Shown here: piece after piece, positions 10,201 through 16,615 of the stretch
Layout: each line of letters opens with the position of its first letter
Position numbering within the stretch: position 1 is the stretch's first letter
Assembly (NCBI GenBank): GCA_905221605.1
Contig: CAJNDS010002657.1
Coordinates: 182,001 to 246,000 of the forward strand
DNA: 64,000 nucleotides
Reading direction: 5' to 3'
Source of the DNA: Symbiodinium natans
Taxonomy: Eukaryota > Sar > Dinophyceae > Suessiales > Symbiodiniaceae
The notes under the pieces: generated by a model
Told to the model about the DNA's origin: nothing
Seen by the model: only the letters and a program-made list of their open reading frames with translations
Database searches by the model: none
Made by a program: the position numbers and the translations under genes

Positions 10201-12889
10201 TCCTCATTGTCACACCACCAAGCGCGCTTTGCACCATAACAGTAGTGTCTGGTAAACATTCCCATGGAAAAAGCGTCCGCACAAGATGCGTAGCAGCTGT
10301 ATCCACCAATGCCACTCTCCCTTCCTGCTGAAACAGCCCAGAGCCACATAACATTCGAATACTGGGATCCCCGCTTGATGCCGACTGTTCTGATGACAGC
10401 TTCATAGATTTCAGCACTTCTAACGCTTCAACAAGGACCTGATTGGCCGTTGATGGCGATGAGGGACTTGCAGAACCTTTATCCAATCCCGCATTAGCCG
10501 TCTCATCTCCCCCTTCAGCTACCTCTGCCTTTTTGGCATTTCCCCATTTCGCACCTTTGCCGCCCTTTCCCCCTTTGGGAGAATTCCCTTTAGATCTACT
10601 CCTCTCAGGATTTGAGTCCGCATTGGAACTTACACCATCTTTGTATGGACATTGCGGCTGTAAATGGCCAACGGCCCCACATTCAAAACATCTTCCTCGC
10701 TCAAGGGAGTCTTTGTCATGGCGAAATTTGCAGCGGGATCCGAACTTGCAACCTGCATCGGTCTTCCCATATATCCAACAGAAAGGACGTTCACCATCTC
10801 CGCTGTACCTTTTTCCTTTCCCTTTGCCTTTGTCACCCTCCTCCGTCTCGTCACCAGTTCCCTTTTGGGCCTTGTTTAACCTGGCCCTTTTCTTGGCGTC
10901 CGAGTCCTGCTTCACCTCTTGTTCACCAGCACTATGCAGTAGCAGTTCAAACTCTGCCTGTAACATTTCAGCTAGTTTTGTCGCAGTTTCAGAGGTCGGC
11001 GAGTAGTCCACCCCCAATTTCTCCCGAAAGGATGCCACTCTGAAATGAACCGTAGGGTGTTTCGCCAGCAACGCGGATGATAAACCATCCAATCCCTTGA
11101 TAAGCAAGGTAGCGTCCGGCTCGGCCGCTCTCAACTCCCTTAATCGGGAACGCCATTGCGCCCATTGACGCACTCCCTTAATGGCCTCTGAGATCGAGGT
11201 TGCTGGAGATGGTTGCACCAAGAAGTTCAACATTGTGCTGCGCTCATTTGCTCCACCTGGTTGGTAGACCGTCAGCAATTTGTAGAATATCATCACTGAC
11301 CCCAACATTCGAGTGGAAACGATCTCGGTCTTCAATCTCTCCGGGATCGCCTGTAGCAGCAAAGACACCGCTCTCTGCTCCAACAAAACATGCACAGTTT
11401 GAACCACTTTGAGCCCTTCCAGCTCAGCCTTGATGCCCAACCTTTCCAGCGGAGAAACACTCAACCATTTGGCATACGCTTGATATGCCTTTGAGTAGAC
11501 GCATTGCCACCACACTCTTCCTGTATCTGTCAGCGAAGACAACATTGGTTCGATCATTGCGATCCAATCACCCAGTGCCGTCGGATTGCTTGGTGTGTAG
11601 TCTGCCAAAGTTGGAAGGCTCATCACATGCTTCCCGAGAGCCTCCGGACGTTCGGTTCCAGAACTATCACCAGTGATTGGCATACCACGTGGCACCACTG
11701 CTCCAGGAGGTAAACTGACCCTACCACCAGGCCCTTGAGGTAGTCCATGTCCTATACCAGGCGTAACAGCTGTGAGCGGAACCTTTTCTAGTTCCAACTT
11801 CCCAGCGACCATTTTCCACCGATACGGAACATCATCCACCATTGTATATCCACCCGATCCTGCTGAGTTCTCTTGCGTTGCAGTTTCCCGAGCTGAAACA
11901 AAACCGGGCTGGTTCCCCACAGGTGCGGCAGAACCATCAACACCTGACGGCACGGAAGTAATCGGAACATGTGTTAAACCAGGTGGTCCACTTGCATATC
12001 CACCACTTGCAGGACCTCCCGTGGGGTAATTCAATGGAGGCAATCTGGAGGGTTTCTTCCCTTCAGCTACATGCATCATTGGCACTTCTTTTTCATCCTC
12101 CACTTGAACATCCCCCTTCCTGGACCCAGGCAAGGATTGAAGATCACAACCCTTTGGCAGGTCGTAACCCTCAATAGGCAGCCATGTCCCATCCGGCAAC
12201 ACAGTCCAAAAACCACCTATACCATCCGTGTAGAAAACTTGTCCTGGCAGGTACTGCTTCTCTGGAGTCATTCCTAGAGGATATGCAGTGTTTGCGTCCA
12301 CCACTCCAGAGCTCCGTGCCCTTGAAGCTGACCCAGATGCAGCAGAGGTATAGCTTTTCTCCTCCACCCGATGCAACCTGTTCCCCAGCTCCTTTGTCTG
12401 CACAAGCAACTCTTTCAGCGCACGCTTTACCACCGCCATATCTTCAGTTTGCTCTTCACCACTAACATCAGGAATGAGTTCTTCGTCGGCTTGCACTCCA
12501 CCAATAGTACCTCGCTCCATTTGGCCCATTAAGCCTGACGATGGTCTCTCAACAGGTGCAGGTTCCTGACCCAAAAGATCTTGCAGCGAAGGCGGCCTCC
12601 TCGTACCTTCACCACTTCTATCCCCTCCGCTCGCGGGAAGACTTGCCGGCCTTGATTGCCTAAGTCTCATTTCTTCTTGAGCCCGCTCGCTCCAGAAAGG
12701 ATTTGCTGCTTGAACCGGAACCACTTCGTTTTCCACCTGAGGCGTTGGTTGTATCATTGCAACCTCCCTACCATCTGTCAGCGCTTGTACCATTTGTTGT
12801 CGATCTTCACCCCCATCACCACGATTTCCTTCGGCTTCATTGGCCGTTGGCGACAGTCCAGGCTCAGAGCGACGCCGCATCATGTCCAT
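4184..12889 (-). CDS. Giant Ty1/copia-type Gag-Pol polyprotein with extra enzymatic domains
   Basis: One uninterrupted 2901-codon frame; the ATG at 12889 is the first in frame. Residue numbers count from it. Gag-like region about 425-660, then a CCCH motif (C704, C714, C720, H724) and a CCHC knuckle (C734, C737, H742, C747). Two protease-like segments follow: DTA at D863 and DSGAS at D1024. A C5-methyltransferase-like domain spans about 1217-1446. Integrase has an HHCC site (H1516, H1521, C1528, C1531) and catalytic D1555, D1705, E1741 with the classical 35-residue D-E spacing. A TET/JBP-like oxygenase lies near 2056-2191. Reverse transcriptase has D2459 and YVDD at 2569-2572. RNase H has D2758, STAEAE (E2798) and D2836, but R2857 where the fourth Asp is expected. 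IN before RT assigns it to copia. Copia polyproteins are usually about 1300-1500 residues, so this one is double length. The intact frame and near-identical LTRs suggest recent activity. Confidence 0.95.
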   Translation of the reverse strand: MDMMRRRSEPGLSPTANEAEGNRGDGGEDRQQMVQALTDGREVAMIQPTPQVENEVVPVQAANPFWSERAQEEMRLRQSRPASLPASGGDRSGEGTRRPPSLQDLLGQEPAPVERPSSGLMGQMERGTIGGVQADEELIPDVSGEEQTEDMAVVKRALKELLVQTKELGNRLHRVEEKSYTSAASGSASRARSSGVVDANTAYPLGMTPEKQYLPGQVFYTDGIGGFWTVLPDGTWLPIEGYDLPKGCDLQSLPGSRKGDVQVEDEKEVPMMHVAEGKKPSRLPPLNYPTGGPASGGYASGPPGLTHVPITSVPSGVDGSAAPVGNQPGFVSARETATQENSAGSGGYTMVDDVPYRWKMVAGKLELEKVPLTAVTPGIGHGLPQGPGGRVSLPPGAVVPRGMPITGDSSGTERPEALGKHVMSLPTLADYTPSNPTALGDWIAMIEPMLSSLTDTGRVWWQCVYSKAYQAYAKWLSVSPLERLGIKAELEGLKVVQTVHVLLEQRAVSLLLQAIPERLKTEIVSTRMLGSVMIFYKLLTVYQPGGANERSTMLNFLVQPSPATSISEAIKGVRQWAQWRSRLRELRAAEPDATLLIKGLDGLSSALLAKHPTVHFRVASFREKLGVDYSPTSETATKLAEMLQAEFELLLHSAGEQEVKQDSDAKKRARLNKAQKGTGDETEEGDKGKGKGKRYSGDGERPFCWIYGKTDAGCKFGSRCKFRHDKDSLERGRCFECGAVGHLQPQCPYKDGVSSNADSNPERSRSKGNSPKGGKGGKGAKWGNAKKAEVAEGGDETANAGLDKGSASPSSPSTANQVLVEALEVLKSMKLSSEQSASSGDPSIRMLCGSGLFQQEGRVALVDTAATHLVRTLFPWECLPDTTVMVQSALGGVTMRITEKGTLIREDNGPLIIPLWLILEFGANLTVINGTCHMGAKSSLDQLLWFEHGCLVMDYKTAEKMVLHAERQRASWSHSQWRNGRADCGVGSSDATLLPKQGEGRGVCVLHVARVSDTNECSGMGMLDSGASHPLRSLRPGEQLPQQKVLVSLAVREMCITPGGTLVTPEMVDPLVPIGKASALVGLRVQWRGGKCTASHPVLGELRVRDLNGCPCLEKEVALQIIDEMDWCSPKQALKVARMVQGCPNTDNEVAVKTSLQSAARTASANEEEFVQACWRFLRWYYGDIPENMLMELLPRGDIAALPFNRHKRRRLARAKRVVVHLFSGKQKWHFPSRDVEVLELDLKKGGDLHNSSVWKYLLHLAAEGKVVAVVGGPPCRTVSRLRGEDGGPPVLRRRCGPERLGLKSLPWPHQELAQKDGVLLLKMLFLYDVAVHSRCGTAEVINGSSVFFGMESPGDPELIGKDFSQNGKTVLSAEDLVDGSQEGLSSPTFWSWPEVKSFCERYGMYAAHFDQGALGHALVKPTTFLVSDMELWESLEQVRVVVPWSATFASTLEERIGQSSIWARWAFGLVKRIRHRLAQWLHESDAEREAMVLKKEEREGTLRRLTAEERAFRDHCLRGHIPFRRDCQICVSAAGKERRHLRRKHGDAYTLSLDLAGPYKCSKDAHQQKPRHAVIGVYQFPMLDPNVGRPPEKEEDADEVEDQVADEGAGVGEWLGDAVANFEEEDSAPVEPAPVLEAEVLKIQASEKSWKELKDHLTQPVRMINFVMVEPIVDKQQTTVLSAVQRMMVRLQRHGYPVLRIHSDRAGEFVNARFRSFCETRLIYRTTGDPGVPQTNGRAEACVGLFKRGVRSLLKEARLGPAYWALAARHWSMLRWQKAERELGLNPKSLLPFGAQIQVKRRPWELLGPDGTKKGRQWVGRTQPVLLLGPCDDLPGGYWVEAQGTAKDPDELVLFPCTTIFSNIKEPPELELEGVVEEQEPSPPEHRLKGKKPALRFADEEGPPLPPPRDPPVRHRLKEKSPASSLRGHVGSLRKRGESPPLEIFEDDTQGLGELEENADVEDNVPGDEYWPTCCSLHENAYLVCKSETAEDGTQLEKEEQKAKSMYERSMYDYVDCEELLEGIVYPKRVNRRGSINNWCTSTRALVLGHYTHGGVCGITKETHRRPWLCRYLASFVRHHNPEAKFSALQISCNAPVSLHRDSHNEKHCCNYVCGFGDYKDGQLWVEDEKVFEEGAEVVEQSYGKKVLPGKLVDIHWNFMSFFPRKLHGPMPWKGNRVSLTGYTPVFMERLGYKDRCYLLQCKFPLPEPQAEEGEKRKWLKMTLKETSLDDLAEEVDYAVFEAHQWALEEHLSIRRLIAEQECCILDEFHGSANESNEEKGSETREWLVKAKRAEEQLSKFLVKAAQVQQVVQENTALEAAEEVEFLQTKTIPTQEAMQELEKWRESLSDEVTSLVKELEVVEPTTQEKLDKLAEEPNAPVIEYVPSLVVFTRKQGTGRRRARICACGNFISSTAATEYEGPRSLSRHSLYAPGLDSTTFRCQVRHAAYMVWIIAGLDISKAFLTAPMNRAQREGRLVVVQPPRAAVKLGLCTKEERWIVRKALYGLAESPAAWVEWRDQRLQGMSWESKDGQAMSFQRSNADPSLFLIMAQEKPEGASKLVGTMGLYVDDFLMAGTMTVLREALEQIRKEWKTSEPEFCGPGCGDGFLKFLGVQIWYRNGSFFLNQEDFVRDLLNRRGYQIDETGKGSNLPMVKETPGEEEEVDIPSLRAAQGAVGEFLWVAIKTRPDLAFCTSQLSLWTSRRPRFVVKKAEEVFRYLAATPTLGLTFGAIATCEKERNEVLRYGRGVKVVESYADASFAAGENEKSHSGAVVVWGDCPVMWATQRQSTVALSTAEAELHASIEGATMIQSCTPIIAALVGTGEESLQKVLYTDSVSTCSIIQYPAGSWRTRHLRIRAAGVRFLVDRGYMVIAHLQVDEWTGVCKAKGTLGSPTVGTRD
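4262..4639 (-). other. RNase H region, atypical fourth carboxylate
   Basis: SYADASFA, ALSTAEAELHA and LYTDSVSTC provide three of the four metal-binding positions. Where copia enzymes normally read H-I-D-I-R, this one reads HLRIR, so the fourth Asp is Arg. The frame ends soon after, without the usual C-terminal tail, which is instead found in the overlapping +1 frame. Confidence 0.8.
4982..5749 (-). other. Reverse transcriptase region
   Basis: Opens at YVPSLVVFTRKQ and contains AGLDISKAFLTAP (catalytic Asp), RKALYGLAESPAAW and the YVDD active site, in the spacing usual for copia-type enzymes. No internal stop or frameshift is seen. Confidence 0.92.
6317..6724 (-). other. TET/JBP-like 2-oxoglutarate/Fe(II) oxygenase domain inside the polyprotein
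   Basis: Reads FSALQISCNAPVSLHRDSHN, then YVCGFGDYKDGQLWVED, then HGPMPWKGNRVSLTGYTP. This supplies the iron-binding HxD (H2101, D2103), the distal His (H2169) and an Arg nine positions later (R2178) that would hold the 2-oxoglutarate carboxylate. The phrases around the HxD and the GDY.DGQLWV segment match the pattern I associate with TET/JBP-type DNA base oxygenases, which hydroxylate 5-methylcytosine or thymine. It sits between integrase and reverse transcriptase. AlkB-like or other 2OG oxygenases are alternatives; the substrate is inference only. Confidence 0.72.
7502..8359 (-). other. Integrase region
   Basis: An HHCC zinc site precedes the DDE core, which reads YTLSLDLAGPY, RIHSDRAGEF and PQTNGRAEACVG. 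About 60 residues, many acidic, lie between the first and second Asp (near residues 1590-1645), making that spacing about 150 residues, longer than the usual 50-70. The third acidic residue follows the second by 36 positions (D-x35-E). Confidence 0.88.
8552..9241 (-). other. C5-cytosine-methyltransferase-like domain inside the polyprotein
   Basis: Lies between protease and integrase. Readable landmarks are HLFSGKQ (motif I, cofactor loop), VEVLELDL (motif II acidic end), VVAVVGGPPCRTVSRL (motif IV with the would-be catalytic Cys1276), FFGMESPG (motif VI region, Glu1352) and GHALVKPTTFLVS (motif VIII-like). No clear target-recognition domain or motif X is seen before the integrase, so activity is uncertain. 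Capture of DNA methyltransferases by dinoflagellate and charophyte retrotransposons has been reported (de Mendoza et al. 2018, cited from memory). Whether this domain belongs to that group needs a profile search. Confidence 0.7.
9542..10354 (-). other. Two tandem aspartyl-protease-like segments
   Basis: The first has ALVDTAATHLVR and the second GMLDSGASHPLR. After each, the patterns correspond: QSALGGVTMRITEKGTLI beside LAVREMCITPGGTLV, then PLIIPLW beside PLVPIGK. Only the second has the canonical D-S-G triplet; the first reads D-T-A. A duplicated protease with one inactive copy, or a pseudo-dimer of two halves, are both possible. Confidence 0.65.
10622..11614 (-). other. Gag capsid-like region with CCCH and CCHC zinc motifs
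   Basis: Begins at LPTLADYTPSNPTALGDWIA and includes a helical capsid-like stretch. A basic linker (GKGKGKRYSG) follows, then a CCCH finger of spacing C-x9-C-x5-C-x3-H and a CCHC knuckle C-x2-C-x4-H-x4-C. The CCHC type is the normal nucleocapsid RNA-binding knuckle; a CCCH finger beside it is an uncommon addition. Upstream, about 425 residues of low-complexity leader contain a possible coiled coil near residues 148-180. Confidence 0.75.
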
Positions 12890-12940
12890 GGCGTTAAACA
12901 AACGAAAAATCTTTACCTATTCCGCAGGAAGCCTAATTTT

Positions 12941-12952
12941 GGGCTCATAACC
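12941..12952 (-). promoter_or_regulatory. Primer-binding site, half-tRNA initiator-Met type
   Basis: In sense orientation the sequence just inside the 5' LTR is GGTTATGAGCCC. Its complement, GGGCTCATAACC, matches the anticodon stem-loop of eukaryotic initiator tRNA-Met (anticodon CAT in the middle), not the tRNA 3' end. Drosophila copia and yeast Ty5 are known to prime from a cleaved half of this tRNA. The position directly at the LTR edge supports the call. Confidence 0.75.
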
Positions 12953-13182
12953 TACGGGGGGCAACCGAAGGAGGACAGGGAACAAAACAGTCAACCCCAA
13001 CAGAAGCCCTTAATTCGCCTGGAACAACCAACAACCAAACAACAAGACCCCAAACCAAGGGCACACTTTTTACGAAACCTTCGACCGCTTTGGTCATGGC
13101 TTGAGCCATAAGATTACCGGGTGCATTGACCCTTCAACTTCCAATACCAACTCCTTTCTACAATACCAACTGCAGCTCCGCA
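12953..13182 (-). repeat. 5' LTR of the copia-type element
   Basis: A 230-bp direct repeat of the 3' LTR with one base difference. In the sense direction transcription should begin within it. The untranslated leader between the LTR and the ATG at 12889 is only about 60 bases. No promoter motif could be assigned with confidence. Confidence 0.93.
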
Positions 13183-13187
13183 CCCTA
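13183..13187. repeat. Target-site duplication CCCTA, right copy
   Basis: Matches the CCCTA before the left LTR and continues directly into a CCCTAAA tract in the register expected if the element inserted within it. Confidence 0.75.
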
Positions 13188-13390
13188 AACCCTAAACCCT
13201 AAACCCTACACCCCAAACCCTATCAGCCCATGCTCACCGCTCTCGCCGTGAGATGGTTCCAGCATGCACTCATGTTGGGAAGTAAACCCTAAGCCGTAAA
13301 CCAAACCCCAAAAAGAGGGAACTACTTTTTGGGCGTCTAGGCAGCCCTGGGTCTAGAACGCGGAAACACTAACCTGGGTCCTAGAGTTTA
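13188..13390. repeat. CCCTAAA tract and short islands
   Basis: The CCCTAAA tract interrupted by the retroelement continues to about 13225. An island of non-repetitive sequence (13226-13290), degenerate repeats and a second short island follow. No gene is seen. Confidence 0.7.
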
Positions 13391-13524
13391 GGGCTTCTAG
13401 GGTTCATGGTTTTAGGTTTTAGGGTTTTTTTTTTTTTTTTAACCGGAATCACCTGTGCGCAGCAATAGGTGATTCCGGTTAAAAAAAAAAACCTAAAACC
13501 TAAAACCATGAACCCTAGAAGCCC
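13391..13524. repeat. Long near-perfect inverted repeat (hairpin)
   Basis: A left arm (13391-13454) and right arm (13467-13524) of about 60 bp are reverse complements around a 12-base loop. The only differences are in a homopolymer (GGG plus 16 T against GG plus 11 T). Arms start GGGCTTCTAGGGTTCATGG and end AACCGGAATCACCT at the loop. The outer arm carries telomere-like wording, but the inner AACCGGAATCACCT is unique. No TIR transposon or RNA gene is recognised. Confidence 0.85.
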
Positions 13525-14029
13525 GGTTTTAGGGTTTAGGGCCTAGGGTTTTAGGGTTTTAGGCTTTTAGGGTTTAGGGTTTAGGTTTATAGGGTCGAAT
13601 GGGTACGGGATGTGGAGTTAGGGGGGTTTAGGGGGCACCTGTACGGACTTTACGGGGTGCCGACTTCCCTCTATCAAACGGAGTACGGACACAAGCTTCT
13701 GTGCTTCCATGCGGCTAGTTGCCCCCACACCCCCAAGCCCGGACCGCGATACCCTAAACCCTAAACCCTGAACCCTAAACCCTAAACCCTAAACCCTAAA
13801 ATTCTAAACCCTAAACCCTAAACCCTAAACCATATGCAGCCGAGCTGCATCGTGAGAGAAGTGGGCCCCCCAACGCTGAACTTTCGCCCGACCGTCACAG
13901 ACACAGGGATCTTGCCACGGCTGGCGTCCTCATGGGCATTTAGGGTTTAGGGTTTAGGGTCTTTAGGGTTTAGGGTTTAGGGTTATTAGGGTTAGTAGGG
14001 TTAGTAGGGTTAGTAGGGTTAGTAGGGAA
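13525..14029. repeat. Telomere-type tracts bracketing an exon-like island
   Basis: CCCTAAA at about 13750-13832 and TTTAGGG at 13939-13993 face each other across a GC-rich island (13833-13938). On the minus strand the island reads without a stop as a peptide including EDASRGKIPVSVTVGRKFSV. The family is not recognised; it may be a captured exon piece. A less repetitive 13600-13745 stretch precedes it. Confidence 0.55.
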
Positions 14030-14100
14030 TGAGGGAATCCGAGGTGCTGTATAGAATCCCTTAAAGGGTATATGTAGGGCCCTCACTCCCTCATTCCCTG
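14030..14100. repeat. Small inverted-repeat element (GGGAATGAGGGA family)
   Basis: Starts AGGGAATGAGGGAATCC and ends CTCCCTCATTCCCT, giving imperfect terminal inverted repeats around CCCTTAAAGGG. A related copy lies near 41092-41222, where a TA microsatellite has expanded inside it. No coding capacity. Confidence 0.55.
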
Positions 14101-14304
14101 CTCACCAACGGTAAGTGTAGGGTCTAGGGTTCAGGGTTGCAGCTATTAGGATCTCCTGAGACCTACCTTAAGCACCCCAATATGGTGATACCTGGTTATA
14201 AGTAGTCATAGGTGCAGCTTAAATTGGGTTCATAAGTACTCATGAACCCCAAACACGAAGCCCTAAATCCCAACCCTTTTCCCCAAAGTGTGGCTTCACA
14301 AGCA

Positions 14305-14403
14305 CTTGGAGGTTCAGGGTACTTGTAACCCCAGTTAGAACTGTACCACTAAGTCCTCTAAGTAGGCTATAATTAGGGTTACAAGTACCCATGAATTTCC
14401 AAG
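14305..14403. repeat. Small inverted-repeat element, family B (CTTGGAGGTTCA)
   Basis: Begins CTTGGAGGTTCAGGGTACTT and ends AAGTACCCATGAATTTCCAAG, a roughly 25-bp imperfect inverted repeat around about 50 bp rich in TATAA-like words. Five further members are in the window. No coding capacity. Confidence 0.7.
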
Positions 14404-14609
14404 TACAACCCTAAACCCTAAACCCTAAACCCCAAACCCTAAACCCTATACAACTCTAAGCAGCCAAGGTACCCATCATAGGGTCGCCCGGGGTGGCTGC
14501 CGTAGGGTTTAGGACTTAGGGTTTAGGGTTTAGGGTTTAGGGCTTAGGGTTTCGGGTTTCGGGTTTAGTAAGGTTTAGCCCTGCAAGAAAGGAAGCCGTT
14601 TAAGGTTTG

Positions 14610-14747
14610 CTTGGAGGATCATGGTACTTATCGAACAATTACGACTGTACTTCTAACTGTACTTATAAGCACATTAGGGCACTTAAGGGGCTTACAAGTG
14701 GGCTACAAGTACAGGAATAATTGGTAAATAAGTACCATGGGGCTTAG
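14610..14747. repeat. Small inverted-repeat element, family B
   Basis: Begins CTTGGAGGATCATGGTACTT and ends AATAAGTACCATGG. The inside repeats ACTGTACTTATAAGCACATT, also present in the copy at 38774, so these two share internal sequence as well as ends. Confidence 0.7.
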
Positions 14748-16489
14748 TTGAGCGGCTTATGGTTTGGGAGGTCATTCGGGTTAAACATGCTCATCATGCG
14801 GGAAGTTCTCTGAATAAGGGTCCTCCTGGCGGGCTCTTCCAAAAGGATCCCCACCCTAAACCCTACACCCTAAACGCTAAACCCTAACCCTAACACCAAA
14901 AACTCTGAACCTCCGCTTCACTGACGCCTTTCTTGCGGCAGGACTCCCAGTGCAACGCCCCCTCAGGGTCTTCCTGCGGCTTGGTGGCAGCCTGTTAGGG
15001 TTTGCAAGGTTTAGGATTCAGGGTTTAGGGTTTAGGGTTACATGGAACCCCCTCAAAGTATGCAAACAGCAGCCCCCCCCAAACCTATAAACGGACCATT
15101 ATTTTAAACATACTTTGGGGTACAAGGGTTAGGGTTTAGTAGTTTGGGGAGCTTTGGGATGATGGCCCATAACAAGCCCTCCATCCTCGAGCTCTTCCTC
15201 TTCCTGCTATTCTTGGTGTTTGAAATACAGATTTTGGGTTTAGGGTTGCGGGTTTAGGGTTTAGGGTTTGGGGTTTAGCGTGAAGGGTTAGGGTTTAGGG
15301 TTTAGAGTTCAGGGCTTTTGGGTTTCGGGTTTAGGGTTTGAACAAGAAGGAAGCCCCGTCAAGAGCAACACCGATGAGGCAACTTCAGTTGCGTGCCCTC
15401 CATGCTCGGCCTTCGACGAGTCGTCTGGGATGGGGTTTAGGGTTTAGGGTTTAGGGTTTAGGGTTTTGGGTCTTGGGTCTTGGGTTTGGGGTTTAGGTTT
15501 ACCCTAAACCCTAAACCCGAAACCCTAAACCTTCAAGGTTTTGGGGGCCTGACTCAGGTCCAAGTGCATCCAGACTCTGACTCCCTAACTCAACGGGTTT
15601 CGAGGTCTTGTGGGCTTGGTTTAGGGCTCAGGGTTCAGGGTTTGGGGTTTAGGGTTTAGGGTTTAGGGTTAGGGTTCAGGGTTTAGGGTTTAGGGTTCAG
15701 GGTTTCGGGTTTAGGGCCAGGGTTTATAGGGCTTCTAGGGAAGGTTCCAGTGTTTATCTAGGGTTTATGGGGTACGTAGAGAGTAGTATAAGAATATAGA
15801 GGTTTTGCAGGGTTTGCAGCGTTTATCTAGTGATTATGGGGTAGAGAGTTGTATGGGCATAGAGGTGTTGTAGGCCCTCAACCCTAAAACCCTAACCCTA
15901 AACCCTAAACCAGGGTTCAGTAGTGGCCATGCTTTGCTGCGGAGCCAGGCCTCCAATTCCCTAAACCCTAAGCCCTACGCCCTAAGCCCTAAGCCCTAAA
16001 CCCTGAACCCTAAACCCTAAACCCTAAACCCTAAACCCTAGACCCTAAACCCTAAACCCTAAACCTCACGCCTGGGCCCTCAACCCTGCTGTGCTGCGAA
16101 GCTGGACATGCAACTGTGAAACTTGGTAGCCCAGCAACCCTCAACCCTCAACCTCCACCCTCAAACCCTGAACCCTTAACCCTGAGCCCTGAAACCCTAA
16201 ACCCTAAACCCTAAACCCTAAACCCTAAACCCTAAACCCTAAACCCTAAACCCTAAACCCTAAACCCTAACCCTAAACCCTCAACCCTCAACCGGAACTG
16301 AACTCCTCAACCCGAAACCCTACACCTCCGCCGGCGGCGTGCAGGAGGAAGTTGAAGATTGCCTCAGCTGGAAGCAGCTCTCCGAGGGTAGGGGATAGGA
16401 TTAGGGTTTAGGGTTTAGGGTTTAGGGTCTGGGGTCTAGGGTCTAGGGTCTAGGGTTTAGGGTTTAGGGTTTAGGGTTTAGGGGGACCC

Positions 16490-16615
16490 TTGGGGATATA
16501 GACCCTCTGAAGAAGGTCCCTGTGTAAGAGAGCCACAAGAGGGTTCAGAAGGGATCCCCTTTAAGGGTCCCCCTTATCCTTCCTCTCAGAGGGTCTAGAA
16601 AAGTTTGGGGCTTAG
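16490..16615. repeat. Short inverted-repeat sequence with GACCCTCTGA ends
   Basis: TAGACCCTCTGAAGAAGG near the start pairs with CCTCTCAGAGGGTCTAGAA at the end; the middle (GATCCCCTTTAAGGGTCCCCC) is also self-complementary. It resembles a foldback element. Only one copy was noticed. Confidence 0.45.

Larger units (their letters stand above)
14101..16489. repeat. Mosaic of telomere-type tracts, islands and small repeats
   Basis: Main tracts: CCCTAAA at 14406-14446, 14850-14905, 15500-15530, 15960-16070 and 16145-16320; TTTAGGG at 14504-14560, 14996-15035, 15237-15345, 15431-15497, 15618-15730 and 16395-16485. Tracts meet head to head at about 15497/15500. The island 14906-14995 reads on the minus strand as ATKPQEDPEGALHWESCRK without a stop. 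Islands near 15910-15958 and 16070-16143 are diverged relatives of each other (TGCTGCGGAGCCAGG beside TGCTGCGAAGCTGGA). No complete gene is seen. Confidence 0.6.

Noticed and set aside
12890-12901. Four-residue extension of the polyprotein upstream of the ATG
   Set aside because: It needs a TTG start; the ATG at 12889 follows at once and is the normal choice.
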